Of a stretch of 19,204 nt of DNA, positions 6,346-15,553 are shown piece by piece. Numbering within the stretch: position 1 is the stretch's first letter; every line of letters begins with the position of its first letter. Location of the stretch: contig CAZTYH010000065.1 of assembly GCA_964617565.1 (NCBI GenBank), positions 1 through 19,204 on the forward strand, read 5' to 3'. A model generated the notes under the pieces. The model was given only the letters and a program-made list of their open reading frames with translations, was not told the origin of the DNA and made no database searches. The position numbers and the translations under genes are program-made. The stretch comes from JAKJGV01 sp964617565 (GTDB taxonomy: Bacteria; Verrucomicrobiota; Kiritimatiellia; CAIQIC01; JAGNIJ01).

Positions 6346-6466
6346 ACCTGCCCGCACCGCTCGTCACGAGGAGAAGCTACTCATGAAGCTTTACTGTGCA
6401 TATTTCCGCCGGGTATCTTCTCAACAACCGGGGGATATTCTCCCGGCGCAAAGGAGTGTATTGCAG

Positions 6467-8934
6467 ATGAAGACCGCACTGCGCTATCCCTTCCTCCTCC
6501 TGTTCCTTCTTGCCGCGCCCCGGTTTGCACCCGGCCAGGTGACGGTCGAGATCGTCAATGATACCGGATGGCCCGACACCAACATCTTCATCAAGGTGCC
6601 CGGGAAACAATGGCCGGGCATCTCCGACGATCCGATCACCCCCATGGAGCTCTTCGCGAACATCGAGAGCAACCACCCGGCGCACCCGACCACCGTCCCC
6701 CTCTCCTTTCTCTCCACGCATGGCACCGTCCCCCCGTATGCCCACGTCTCGACCATCTCCGGTAACACCAATCTCGTCTATTCGTTCCGGGCCGACTACA
6801 TCAAGTCCGGCTCCATTTATTTCTTCTTCGGCCGTGACTTCACTTTCACAAACCATCTCCAACCGAGCCCGCCTCCCGGCACCGCGGGCAACGCATCCCG
6901 CTACGATTACGCGGAGTTTACGATCAAGAACACCGATGCGCAGAACAATGCCGCGGACATCACCTACGTGGACAAGTTCGGCATCCCGCTCCAGATGGAA
7001 TGGTTCAGCAAAGGCAAAATGGTCGCCGGGTCCTATGTATATGCCTCCACGCACACGCTCGTGGATCGCTTCAAGGACAGCGCCCTCGGCCAGGCAGTCT
7101 TTGCGCTAACGGACTCCGATATCACGCCGGGCTGGGAATATACCGGCCCCACCTCCTACACAAACTTCGCCCGCATTTTGGCGCCGCAGAAGATGGCCGG
7201 CTCGGGCACTTCGGTTTCGCCATATCCGGAGATCAAGGATTACCTGGATTCTCTCATCGGCACGGCCCACCAGGTCCAGCTCAACGTAGCGAGCGACCAG
7301 GGCGGATACCATTACATCGGCTACCTCGTCACGCTCAGCAGTCACACCAGCGGGTGGCTGGTCACCTCGCACCATACGACGAGCGCCCCGCCGCACAATC
7401 CCACGTTGTTCCCCGGGCAGTCCTACACGAACACGGTCACCTTCGTGATCCCGTCGAACAGCGCGAGCCAGTACGTGTATGGGTCTCCTGTCGGCCCGAA
7501 CTTTTATGCGGTCAACGGGATCACGGTCACCACGGATACCAGCCCCACCTACCCCCTTGAGACCTGGATGATTGGAGACATCCTGTCCTCTCTTAACTTC
7601 GGGTTCTGGGGCGGGCGGTATGGAACAAACTCGGCGGACTGGTTCACGCCGATCAAATGGCAGTCGTTCCCGTTCGAGCTGGCGCGCGCCGGGAACGACC
7701 ACTACTACAACCTCTACGCGGCCCTCATTTACAACAACGCCGATCCGTACAGTTACGCTTTTTCGGAACGCATCACCCCCGACGTCCTGATGTCGCCCGG
7801 GAATGGCGACACGCTACGGATCACGCTCCTCCCGGATGACCGGCTGGACGCACCCGTCGTGCCGCAACCGCCGACGAATGCGATTACGGCCGACTCGATC
7901 CCGTTGAACTGGACTCCGGTTGTCGGTGCCACGGGCTATCTCGTGAACGTCATCCGGCCGGCCGGCATGGCCCCCGCAACGCTCCCTGCTTNNNNNNNNN
8001 NNNNNNNNNNNNNNNNNNNNNNNNNNNNNNNNNNNNNNNNNNNNNNNNNNNNNNNNNNNNNNNNNNNNNNNNNNNNNNNNNNNNNNNNNNNTATCTCGTG
8101 AACGTCATCCGGCCGGCCGGCATGGCCCCCGCAACGCTCCCTGCTTCGAGCAACAGCTACACGCTCGGCGGCCTTCATGCGGGCACACCGTACAGGATTT
8201 CGGTGCGGGCGCTGGGCTCTGGCGCGCACGGGAACGCGGTCGTCACACCGGGCCGGGCTGTCGTCGCGCTGACGTCGGGCACCACCCTGCAGAGTACCGG
8301 GGCCTTCACGCAGGTCCAGGCCACGTTCAACGTTGCGGACCCGTACTACCAGGTGCAGGACGTCTATATCAACAGTGTGAAGTTGATCCGCACCAACAAC
8401 CAGTGGCTTACGACGAACGAGGTTCCCGCGCGATGGATTGCGACGACAGGTTTGAACCAGGTTGTTGTCTCGACCGTCGGCGCGGATGGCAACGCGTTTT
8501 TCAACGACTGGCTCACGTTTGAGATCACCTCGCTCGGCAGCGGTCGCGCGGCGATCTCGAACGTCTTCTTTTATGGGCAGAAACTCAGCCAGCCGCCGCC
8601 GGGGGTTGCGGGCTTCATCAGCGGAACCGAAACGAACTTCCAGGTCTCCGTTCTGAACCCGAGTCTCTCGATCGGCCTTTCCTTTGTGCCCGCCGAGACC
8701 CGGAGATATGCGTCCGTGCCCACGGTGTTCGAAATCCTCGACATCCACCACACCGTTGACGGCCGTGCATGCTTCTCGTTCAACGTGCCGATGGGCGAAA
8801 CCTACCGGATCGCGTCATCCACTAATTTGACCACGTGGCAGACGAACTATACCGGCGTCGGCAAACACGCCGTTGACACCTACACCAACGCCCCCGGCAG
8901 TTCCGCGATTGAGAACTTCCGCGTCGAGCGGTGA
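6467..8934 (+). CDS. Secreted GH64-type beta-1,3-glucanase with fn3 domain (split by assembly gap)
   Basis: Residues 1-23 are a signal peptide. AAGGAG (6451-6456) supports the ATG at 6467. From there to about residue 455 the sequence resembles GH64/thaumatin-like beta-1,3-glucanases, with a Y-S-F-R-A-D-Y...GSIYFFFG segment, then YAEFTI (E150) and YVDKFGIPL (D169), which likely match the catalytic Glu/Asp pair of that family. An fn3 domain follows (PLNWTPVVGATGYLVNV...TPYRISVRAL). The C terminus has a beta-rich tail with GETYRIASSTNLTTW. As written the frame breaks across the 100 N. Removing the N run and one copy of the 55-bp duplicate (155 bases in total) joins both halves in frame into 770 residues. 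Expected activity: hydrolysis of extracellular beta-1,3-glucan such as laminarin or curdlan. Confidence 0.8.
7937..8146. other. Assembly gap with duplicated 55-bp flanks
   Basis: Bases 7992-8091 are exactly 100 N. The 55 bases before them (7937-7991) are repeated exactly right after them (8092-8146). Such a unit duplicated across a fixed-length N run is what scaffolding produces when two contigs share a terminal overlap equal to an assembly k-mer length of 55. It is not a biological repeat. Confidence 0.93.
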
Positions 8935-8936
8935 AA

Positions 8937-8954
8937 GAAGGGCAACCTCCCTTC
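8937..8954 (+). terminator. Possible weak terminator after the GH64 gene
   Basis: GAAGGG (8937-8942) and CCCTTC (8949-8954) form a 6-bp stem with a 6-nt loop just after the stop codon. There is no clean T-run, so termination is uncertain. Confidence 0.3.
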
Positions 8955-9014
8955 ACGAAATGACCGGGCTTTCTTTGCGCCTGCAAGCATGGTATCCTCA
9001 ACAAAGAGGAAATC

Positions 9015-9725
9015 ATGGATAATCCAAAAGTCGCGGTCGTTACGGGCGGAGCCCGGGGTATTGGCAAGGCCATCTGCGATGCGTTTTCCGCACAGGGAGT
9101 TTCCGTCTGCACCATTGACTTGCTGGACAACCCCTACTTCATCGGGGACGTTGCCGACGACCAGACGCTCCAAGCCTTCGCAGCCAAGGTCATTGCCGAG
9201 CATGGCGCCATTGACTTCCTGATCAACAACGCCTGCCTGTCCCGGGGCGGACTGAACACATGCTCCTGCGACGATTTCAATTACGTGTTGCGCGTGGGAA
9301 TTTCCGCGCCGTTCCGGTTGACGCAGTTGTTCATGAAACACTTCCATACGCCGGCGAGCATCGTCAACATCTCCTCCACCCGCTGCCTGATGAGCCAGGC
9401 CGACACCGAAAGCTATACCGCAGCCAAGGGCGGCCTCACGGCCCTGACCCACGCGATGGCCATCACGCTTGCCGGAAAAGCGAGAGTGAACGCCATTTCC
9501 CCGGGATGGATTGATACCACCGGATCGCAATTCGAAGGGTCCGACATGACGCAGCACCCCGCAGGCCGCGTGGGCACACCGGAAGACATCGTTCACGCCG
9601 TCATGTTTCTATGCGATCAGAAAAGCAGCTTCATCACCGGACAGAACATCGTCGTGGACGGCGGCATGACAAAACAGATGGTGTATCACAACGACTTCGG
9701 GTGGACTTACAAAGCAGACAAGTGA
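9015..9725 (+). CDS. Short-chain dehydrogenase/reductase (classical SDR)
   Basis: This is a 236-residue classical SDR. AGAGGAAATC precedes the ATG. The N-terminal Rossmann motif TGGARGIG is at residues 10-17, the NNA motif at 71-73, the catalytic Ser in NISS (about S121), and Y134-xxx-K138 in SYTAAKGG. The C-terminal PGWIDT and GQNIVVDGGM are typical of the fold. An acidic residue at the end of the second strand (TIDLLD, D35) suggests preference for NAD(H) over NADP(H). The substrate is unknown; sugar and polyol oxidoreductases share this form. It lies in the same direction as the glucanase, 80 bases after it, with no strong promoter in between. Confidence 0.92.
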   Translation: MDNPKVAVVTGGARGIGKAICDAFSAQGVSVCTIDLLDNPYFIGDVADDQTLQAFAAKVIAEHGAIDFLINNACLSRGGLNTCSCDDFNYVLRVGISAPFRLTQLFMKHFHTPASIVNISSTRCLMSQADTESYTAAKGGLTALTHAMAITLAGKARVNAISPGWIDTTGSQFEGSDMTQHPAGRVGTPEDIVHAVMFLCDQKSSFITGQNIVVDGGMTKQMVYHNDFGWTYKADK

Positions 9726-9814
9726 TGCCTGCCGCCGTTTTCAGAAACGCAAACATTCTCCGCGTTGAGATTAAAACCCCTGTGCGTGCAACAGTAAAAA
9801 AGGCACCCACGAAC

Positions 9815-9829
9815 GCCTTATTTTAAGGC
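9815..9829. terminator. Small hairpin in the 254-bp gap after the SDR gene
   Basis: GCCTTA (9815-9820) and TAAGGC (9824-9829) form a perfect 6-bp stem with a TTT loop. It lies about 90 bases past the SDR stop and may be a weak terminator in either direction. Nothing else with clear structure is seen at 9726-9860. Confidence 0.35.
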
Positions 9830-9864
9830 ATTTCGCCTGCGCAAGTTTTCGAACTTCCAGCTAT

Positions 9865-9894
9865 TTGCCCCTAAAAAGCGACCCAGCCTAGGAT
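9865..9894 (+). promoter_or_regulatory. Possible weak promoter for the 9980 gene
   Basis: TTGCCC (9865-9870), an 18-bp spacer and TAGGAT (9889-9894) give a poor but acceptable sigma70-like match. The leader would be about 80 bases, ending in AAGGAGCAGGAG ahead of the ATG. No AAGCGCTT operator core is present here, unlike the other two glycan-gene promoters. Confidence 0.25.
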
Positions 9895-9979
9895 ACATCT
9901 GGTGTTGGTAATTTTTGTCCTGAGGAGGGGCGGCTGGAACACCACCTGCTCTGAAGAGATTCAACAAGGAGCAGGAGTT

Positions 9980-11884
9980 ATGAACCGCAGAAAACTGATG
10001 ATTGTTGCGAGCGCCATCCTTCTTCTCGCGCCGGCCGCCCGTACCGCAAACATGCTCAACGCTTCGTCCTCCCGGCGCGGCAGCGTGGAATATCTCGCGC
10101 ACGTGATGGATAGATTCCACGAAAAATTTTTTGTGTATGACGATTTCCTCTCCGCTGGAAATCATTTTTCGGAACGGGCGATCATGTGCAATCCCGGCGA
10201 CGAGGATTCCGTTCCGCCGATGGTGGAAAACTGGACCGATGCTCCCTACTCCGGCCTGACCTGCATCCGCTGCGAATTTCACGCTTCCGGCTCGAACTGG
10301 GGCGGCTGGTTCTTTCTCAATGGCGCGCTGAGCGGAACGGATTCATCGCCCCGCCTGAATTGGGGCGACGTGCCGGCGGCCGGTCACTCCCTCCACGGCG
10401 CAACCCGCCTGGTATTCCGCGCGCGCGGTGAAGACGGCGGGGAGAAGGTCTGTTTCTTCGCGTTCGGCATCGGCCGCGCTGGCGGAACGGGCAACCCCAA
10501 CAAGCCCCACCCCGACTCCGCGCCGCAGACCTCAACCGGCTATGTCACGCTTTCCAGGGATTGGACAACTTTTTCCATTGATCTCCAGGCATTGGAACTC
10601 ACCAACGTTCTTCTCGGATTCGCGTGGCAGACGAAATCAACGATCAACCGTCATCGCGACGTGGTCTTCTATCTCGACGATATCCACTACGACCTGATGC
10701 GCCTGGACGAGCCGCGCATGCTGCTGAGCTACGAAACACTGAACTCGGAGAACGAGTTCGACGTGGTGCTGCGCAACACCGCTTTCACCTACGACAATGC
10801 CGTGGCCCTCCTCGCGTTTCTTTCCGCCGGCGAAACGTGGCGCGCGGGCCTGATCGCCGATGCGCTGGTTTACGCGCAGGACAACGACCGGGAATACAAC
10901 GACGGGCGCCTGCGCAACGCCTACCAGGGCGGCGACCTCGCGTTGCCGCCGGGCTGGCGGCCGAACGGCCGCGCGGCACCCCCCGTTCGCATCCCCGGCT
11001 GGTGGGATGCGGATCAGCGCCGGTGGAAGGAAGACCGGACCATGGTCGGAACGCACACGGGGAACATGGCGTGGGCAATGCTTGCGCTGCTTTCCTATTA
11101 CGAAGTGGCGGGCGGCGAGCAGTATCTCGGCGCCGCGCGCCGCATGGGCGAATGGATCGAGAAAAACTGCCGCGACACGCGCGGCGCGGGCGGATACATC
11201 GCGGGTTGCGAAGGTTGGGAGCCACGCGCGGAAGTGCTGCTCTACAAGTCCACCGAACACAACATTGATCTCTACGCCGCGTTCGAGAGACTGCGAGCCC
11301 TCACCGGCGACAAGGCCTGGGGCACGCGTGCCCGGCATGCCCGACGTTTTGTTGCGGCCATGTGGGATGCCCGCGAGGGCAAGTTCTGGACCGGCACGGG
11401 AAACGATGGCGTTTCCGTTTTCCGCGACGTTGCTCCGCTCGACGCGCAGACGTGGGCCCTGCTCTCCATGCCGGATGCGATCGGGCAATACCGCCCGGCC
11501 ATTGACTTCATTGAAGCGCAATGCCGGAGCGGCGCCGGGTTCGATTTTAATGAAGACGGCGACGGCATCTGGTTCGAAGGCACGGCGCAGATGGCGGCTG
11601 TGTACAAGCTCATCGGACAATCTGCACGGCACGAAGCGACACTCAACCTCCTGCGGCAGCATCAGCATGTGTCCGGCGGATTACCCGCCGCGAGCCGGGA
11701 TTATACCAGCACCGGGTTCCATCTGCGCGACGGTACGCCCTGGCTGTATCACAACCGGCTGCACATTGGCGCCACCTCGTGGCTCGTTCTCGCTGAACAG
11801 GGTGTGAACCCTTTCTGGATGACGCCGCGGGATGCGGAAGACCATCGCACCGCCACGCGACAACAGGGGCGGGACGACATCTGA
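9980..11884 (+). CDS. Secreted alpha/alpha-barrel glycoside-hydrolase-like protein
   Basis: The protein has 634 residues, with the start fixed by AAGGAGCAGGAG just upstream of the ATG. Residues 1-23 are a signal peptide. Residues about 38-240 form a beta-sandwich carbohydrate-binding-like module (SGLTCIRCEFHASGSNWGGWFF ... VVFYLDDIHYDL). Residues about 260-615 are helical repeats of alpha/alpha-toroid type: RNTAFTYDNAVALLAFLSAGE, DGRLRNAYQGGDLALPPGW, THTGNMAWAMLALLSYYE, YKSTEHNIDLYAAFERL (E426) and FWTGTGNDGV. These conserved acid- and aromatic-rich loops resemble a widespread uncharacterised group of bacterial six-hairpin glycosidase-like proteins. I cannot assign a CAZy family. It ends 16 bases from the convergent GH13 gene. 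Confidence 0.75.
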   Translation: MNRRKLMIVASAILLLAPAARTANMLNASSSRRGSVEYLAHVMDRFHEKFFVYDDFLSAGNHFSERAIMCNPGDEDSVPPMVENWTDAPYSGLTCIRCEFHASGSNWGGWFFLNGALSGTDSSPRLNWGDVPAAGHSLHGATRLVFRARGEDGGEKVCFFAFGIGRAGGTGNPNKPHPDSAPQTSTGYVTLSRDWTTFSIDLQALELTNVLLGFAWQTKSTINRHRDVVFYLDDIHYDLMRLDEPRMLLSYETLNSENEFDVVLRNTAFTYDNAVALLAFLSAGETWRAGLIADALVYAQDNDREYNDGRLRNAYQGGDLALPPGWRPNGRAAPPVRIPGWWDADQRRWKEDRTMVGTHTGNMAWAMLALLSYYEVAGGEQYLGAARRMGEWIEKNCRDTRGAGGYIAGCEGWEPRAEVLLYKSTEHNIDLYAAFERLRALTGDKAWGTRARHARRFVAAMWDAREGKFWTGTGNDGVSVFRDVAPLDAQTWALLSMPDAIGQYRPAIDFIEAQCRSGAGFDFNEDGDGIWFEGTAQMAAVYKLIGQSARHEATLNLLRQHQHVSGGLPAASRDYTSTGFHLRDGTPWLYHNRLHIGATSWLVLAEQGVNPFWMTPRDAEDHRTATRQQGRDDI

Positions 11885-11900
11885 ACCGTTTCACAGACCT

Positions 11901-14900
11901 TCACTGTGTACGTATCGAGGAGCGGAAGAACAATTCGTTGTGCTGATTGGTGAGGACAATCTGCAGGGGAAATCCGTCGCCAAGCCGGTCGTACGCAAAA
12001 GGGATCCAGTCGCCATCCACCAGGTTGGTGTTGGAGTGGATGTCGTAAACCTGCCCGATTTCCGTCACGGGGAACATGAATCGCCACGTATCATTGCCTT
12101 CCCCCTGGGCAAACGTGAAATGCGGACCGTAGCGGCGATGAACCGTTCGCTCGGCGTAATACTCCTGGCTTTGCAACGGAATGCCCGCAATCGCCACGTC
12201 AGCCACATACAAATTATAATCCGAACCAGGTCCCGCGCTTTGATTCCAGACACGGAAACGCCGCACCAGGGCTTCCGAGGTTGTCGCCAGTGTTCCTGCG
12301 ATTTCGGTTCCGTTCACGGTCAGGCGATAGGTCGTCGGCGAAATTAATTCAAAAACCAGGACCACCCCACTGTCCGTCCATTGGACACCGGTCGCGCGCC
12401 CCTCTTCTGCGTCGTTGACCACGTAATTCGTCCCGCCGCCGATGAATAAAAGTTCGAGCATGTTCTGACCGAAACGATTCTGCAAACCAACACCGATGCT
12501 GGAACCTGTCTCTATCCAGTTGTTCTCGAATCGAATCGTCAAGACATCCCCGACACGCAGGTAATCGGCAAACGCGCGGACGGCTTCGCTGAGCCCACCG
12601 CTGTTCGCCCAGAGGCCCCATCCATAGGCGCCTATAGTGAGGTTGGGCGTCGTGTTGCTTGCCGCCAGAAAATGCCCGGAATTGGTGGTCGCCGAAAGGA
12701 TCCAACCCCCGCCCAGTTGCTGTCCGCCGTTCTGCCCCGAGCCCCATGTGCCGGCATCCCGGTACACCATGTTTGTGGCGCTGTCCCGCGCGCCATCGTT
12801 CGGATTCACTGCATCGTTGGTGCCCGACACGCGAATGAGATTGGCGCCCAAATCGAGCGGAATGGATAACACGGCCCAGTTTGTCACCGCAGCCAGAACA
12901 CCCGAGTCTTCCGTCATCGTGTTCATCCAGTCCAACTGACCGTTCATTCTCGCGGCGCGGCCCTGGATGTTGACGGCGACCTGGGTATAGGGCACGTAAA
13001 TGTCGAACGCCGGATTCGTGATGGAAAGGCCCGCGCCGTCGGACGGGATGCAACCCGACACATACTCATGCCAGTTGTTCCAGTTGTTGTTGTCCCACGT
13101 CCCCGCGCCGTCATGGAACACGAAATCCAGTTGCCATGTTCCTTCGGGGATCGTGTATGAAGTGATCCACTCATCGCCGGCGGTGTTGGTCATCGTCAGC
13201 GTTTGAATGCTGAGCCAGTTGTTGTGACCGAGGTGCACATAGATGTTCGCCGCATTCGTCAGCACACCCTCGCGCTGCCGGTAGCTGATCTCCACCGGGA
13301 CGCATCCCTGCGGAAACGGGGGTGAAACCCCCGCGAGGCCCGGAAGCCCCGCGCAGCCCGTAATCGCAAGGCGCCAGTCATTGCCACCGTTCGTATCCCA
13401 GGTCCCTTCCGCATCGTGAAACGCCATGTTCAACTCGTAGGTCGCCTCGGCCACCTCCACGGTCGCCGCCCAGGTTCCGTCTCCCTGGTTGAACAGTTGA
13501 ACATCCGCGGTATCGAGCCAGCCATTGCGGCCGACAAACGCCACGACGTTGGTCGTGCCCTGCAGCGGACCATCCGAAGGATCGAACATGACCGTAACCG
13601 GATTGCATCCGTCCGGCGCAGGCGGATCGAAAGTGGCGATGCCGACCCCGGAAGGCGGCGTCTTCGAGAAAATCTGGAGACTGTACATGCCCATGTTGAC
13701 ATTGGCCGCGGGCGGACTGCCGCTGGCCTCGACTTGCGCGGCGCCGATGCCGCCGAAATCGGCCTGGTACGATTGATCGTCGCTGTTGAAATGGCGATAC
13801 CACGTGCCTGCCGATGGAAACGGGATGGAATAGGTTCCGTTCGTCCATTTCGTCACGGCGAAATTGGCGACAACAACCACGTCGTCGGACTGTCCGCCCG
13901 CATCCCAGCGGACATAAGCAATCACTTTGTTTACATCGTCCACGTGATGCACGTTGACCCCCGCTCCCTTGAGGCCCTGCATGCCGCCGTGCAGGTTGCG
14001 GCGGCAATGAATGAGGTCGGTGTAAGCCTGCACGATTCCGGCAAAGGTGTTGGTACGATTCCATCGCAGCGCGGTGTCGTCATGGAACGCGTACGTCTCG
14101 TGCATTTCCTGGCCCTGGAAAATCATCGGAACCCCGGGCGTGGTCATTACGATACCGGCGGCCAGCAGCGCGCGTTTTCGCGCCCAGATGCTTTCCGGGT
14201 CGGCGTAATGAATCTCCGTCGGGATTCGGCTTCTGCCGTGATTCGAGGCGATATAGTCGTGCGCTTCGGAAAAGACAATCCGGTGATGCCCGGCCCAGCC
14301 GTCCAGCAGGCCTTTCAGCGTGTACATGTTCCGGTCCACATCGGACCCGGTCACCACCAGGTCGCGCAGGCTCCAGCGATAACCCACATCCCACTGGCTC
14401 TCGAAATTCATGCTGTAGTCGAACGCGTGATCCTCGGAACAGCGGAAGACATAAGGATAATTCTGCGCGAGCTCCCAGTTGACGTCGCGGAGGAGGTGTT
14501 CGCCGTTCTGGTTGTGCCCCCAATCCGTATTGATGATGTTGTAAACGGAATCCCATCGAAATCCGCCCACCCGGAATTCATCCACGAACATCATGATCTG
14601 ATCCTGGATGAAAGATCGCACTTCCGCGCGGCCGAAATCGGGCCGCGTGGAGCCCCACATCGTGTGCGCGCGCCCGTCGTTATAAAAATAAATGCCGCCG
14701 AGGCTGTTCTGGTACCAGCCGTCGAAGCGCCACATGTCGAGATCGGTCGGCCCGTAATGATTGTGGACCACGTCCACGAAAACGGCGATGCCGCGTTCGT
14801 GGCATGCCTTGACGAACCGCTTCATCGCGTCCGCGCTTCCGTAATCGCTTTCGACGGCGAAAAGATCTGAAGGGTTATAGCCCCAGCTCCGGCCGCCCGG

Positions 14901-15461
14901 GAATTCGTTGACGGGCATGAGCTTGATGGCACTGATACCGAGCTTCTTCACGTGATCGAGGCGGGTGATTGCATGGTCGAACGTGGCGGGCGGCGTGTAG
15001 CCCGCGAAGGTACCGACGTGCATCTGGTAAATCACCAGGTCGTTTCTCCATGGTTCGGGAATGGAAGTTCCGCCCCAATCGAATGCTTCCGTATCGTAGA
15101 TGATCGAGTTCCCGCTCGAACTCGTCACTCGGCGCGCGCGCGGATCACGCTTATCGGAACTGTTATTGATCCTGTACTTGTATTCCTGTCCGGGCTGGGC
15201 TCCATTGATATCAACCGACCACGTCCCGCCGCCTTCATTCACCAGCGGCGTGGTGGCCCATCCATTAAACTGCCCTTTCACGCCGACGGATGTGGCGTTC
15301 GGCGCCCACACGCGGAAGGTGACTCCGTTCGAATACGGCATTGATCCCAATTGCCCGGGGAAGCGGGACGACTGCGCCTTGGCGGACAGCGCCATGACAC
15401 ACAGCAGCAGCAAGGAAGTGACTCCAGGCGACATCCTGAGCGAGCTGTTCCGCGTGCGCAT
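11901..15461 (-). CDS. Secreted GH13 alpha-glucan enzyme with CBM48 and tandem CBM25-like modules
   Basis: The protein has 1186 residues. The ATG at 15461 is chosen over the in-frame GTG at 15476 because GGAG lies 9 bases before it. A signal peptide ends at about residue 29 (SAKA|QSS). Residues 45-125 are CBM48-like (GVTFRVWAPNATSVGVKGQFNGW). Residues 140-530 are a GH13 barrel: region I DVVHNH (230-235), region II GGFRWDS with nucleophile D304, region III CSEDH with acid/base E343, region IV FSEAHD with D402. Two CBM25-like starch-binding repeats follow at about 607-703 and 715-804, each with W-D-N/T-N-x-x-N-x-W. Then come a long beta-rich region and a tail with YDIHSNTNLVDGDW. The CBM48-GH13 layout is closest to branching enzyme/isoamylase-type GH13 proteins; the exact reaction is not certain. 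The operator and repressor next door point to regulated starch or glycogen use. Confidence 0.9.
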   Translation of the reverse strand: MRTRNSSLRMSPGVTSLLLLCVMALSAKAQSSRFPGQLGSMPYSNGVTFRVWAPNATSVGVKGQFNGWATTPLVNEGGGTWSVDINGAQPGQEYKYRINNSSDKRDPRARRVTSSSGNSIIYDTEAFDWGGTSIPEPWRNDLVIYQMHVGTFAGYTPPATFDHAITRLDHVKKLGISAIKLMPVNEFPGGRSWGYNPSDLFAVESDYGSADAMKRFVKACHERGIAVFVDVVHNHYGPTDLDMWRFDGWYQNSLGGIYFYNDGRAHTMWGSTRPDFGRAEVRSFIQDQIMMFVDEFRVGGFRWDSVYNIINTDWGHNQNGEHLLRDVNWELAQNYPYVFRCSEDHAFDYSMNFESQWDVGYRWSLRDLVVTGSDVDRNMYTLKGLLDGWAGHHRIVFSEAHDYIASNHGRSRIPTEIHYADPESIWARKRALLAAGIVMTTPGVPMIFQGQEMHETYAFHDDTALRWNRTNTFAGIVQAYTDLIHCRRNLHGGMQGLKGAGVNVHHVDDVNKVIAYVRWDAGGQSDDVVVVANFAVTKWTNGTYSIPFPSAGTWYRHFNSDDQSYQADFGGIGAAQVEASGSPPAANVNMGMYSLQIFSKTPPSGVGIATFDPPAPDGCNPVTVMFDPSDGPLQGTTNVVAFVGRNGWLDTADVQLFNQGDGTWAATVEVAEATYELNMAFHDAEGTWDTNGGNDWRLAITGCAGLPGLAGVSPPFPQGCVPVEISYRQREGVLTNAANIYVHLGHNNWLSIQTLTMTNTAGDEWITSYTIPEGTWQLDFVFHDGAGTWDNNNWNNWHEYVSGCIPSDGAGLSITNPAFDIYVPYTQVAVNIQGRAARMNGQLDWMNTMTEDSGVLAAVTNWAVLSIPLDLGANLIRVSGTNDAVNPNDGARDSATNMVYRDAGTWGSGQNGGQQLGGGWILSATTNSGHFLAASNTTPNLTIGAYGWGLWANSGGLSEAVRAFADYLRVGDVLTIRFENNWIETGSSIGVGLQNRFGQNMLELLFIGGGTNYVVNDAEEGRATGVQWTDSGVVLVFELISPTTYRLTVNGTEIAGTLATTSEALVRRFRVWNQSAGPGSDYNLYVADVAIAGIPLQSQEYYAERTVHRRYGPHFTFAQGEGNDTWRFMFPVTEIGQVYDIHSNTNLVDGDWIPFAYDRLGDGFPLQIVLTNQHNELFFRSSIRTQ

Positions 15462-15481
15462 TTCGAGATTCTCCACATCAC

Positions 15482-15510
15482 AAGATAGCCTGCCCAGCCC
15501 TGCAAGTAAA
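15482..15510 (-). promoter_or_regulatory. Promoter of the GH13 gene
   Basis: On the minus strand, TTTACT (complement of 15505-15510) is followed by a 17-bp spacer and TATCTT (complement of 15482-15487). The -35 box overlaps the palindromic operator at 15506-15519, so a bound repressor would block RNA polymerase. Confidence 0.55.
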
Positions 15511-15519
15511 GCGCTTTAC
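15506..15519. promoter_or_regulatory. LacI-family operator (perfect palindrome)
   Basis: GTAAAGCGCTTTAC is a perfect 14-bp palindrome with a central CG, the form favoured by LacI-family repressors. It lies between the GH13 gene and the divergent LacI-family gene and overlaps the GH13 -35 box. The AAGCGCTT core recurs at 16637-16644 in front of the last gene. Confidence 0.75.
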
Positions 15520-15553
15520 CTTGATTAAGGCCTTCGTTATGCGAACACACTTC

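Noticed and set aside
7937..8146. A tandem fn3 repeat or mobile element around the N run
   Set aside because: The duplication is exact, 55 bp, not a multiple of a domain or codon unit, and abuts a 100-N gap. An assembly overlap explains it fully.
10637..11668. A 343-codon minus-strand open frame
   Set aside because: It is antisense to the alpha/alpha-barrel protein and has no ribosome-binding site or recognisable domain.
13416..14870. A 484-codon plus-strand open frame
   Set aside because: It lies opposite the GH13 catalytic core and CBM repeats, whose motifs are unmistakable on the minus strand. It is an antisense shadow.
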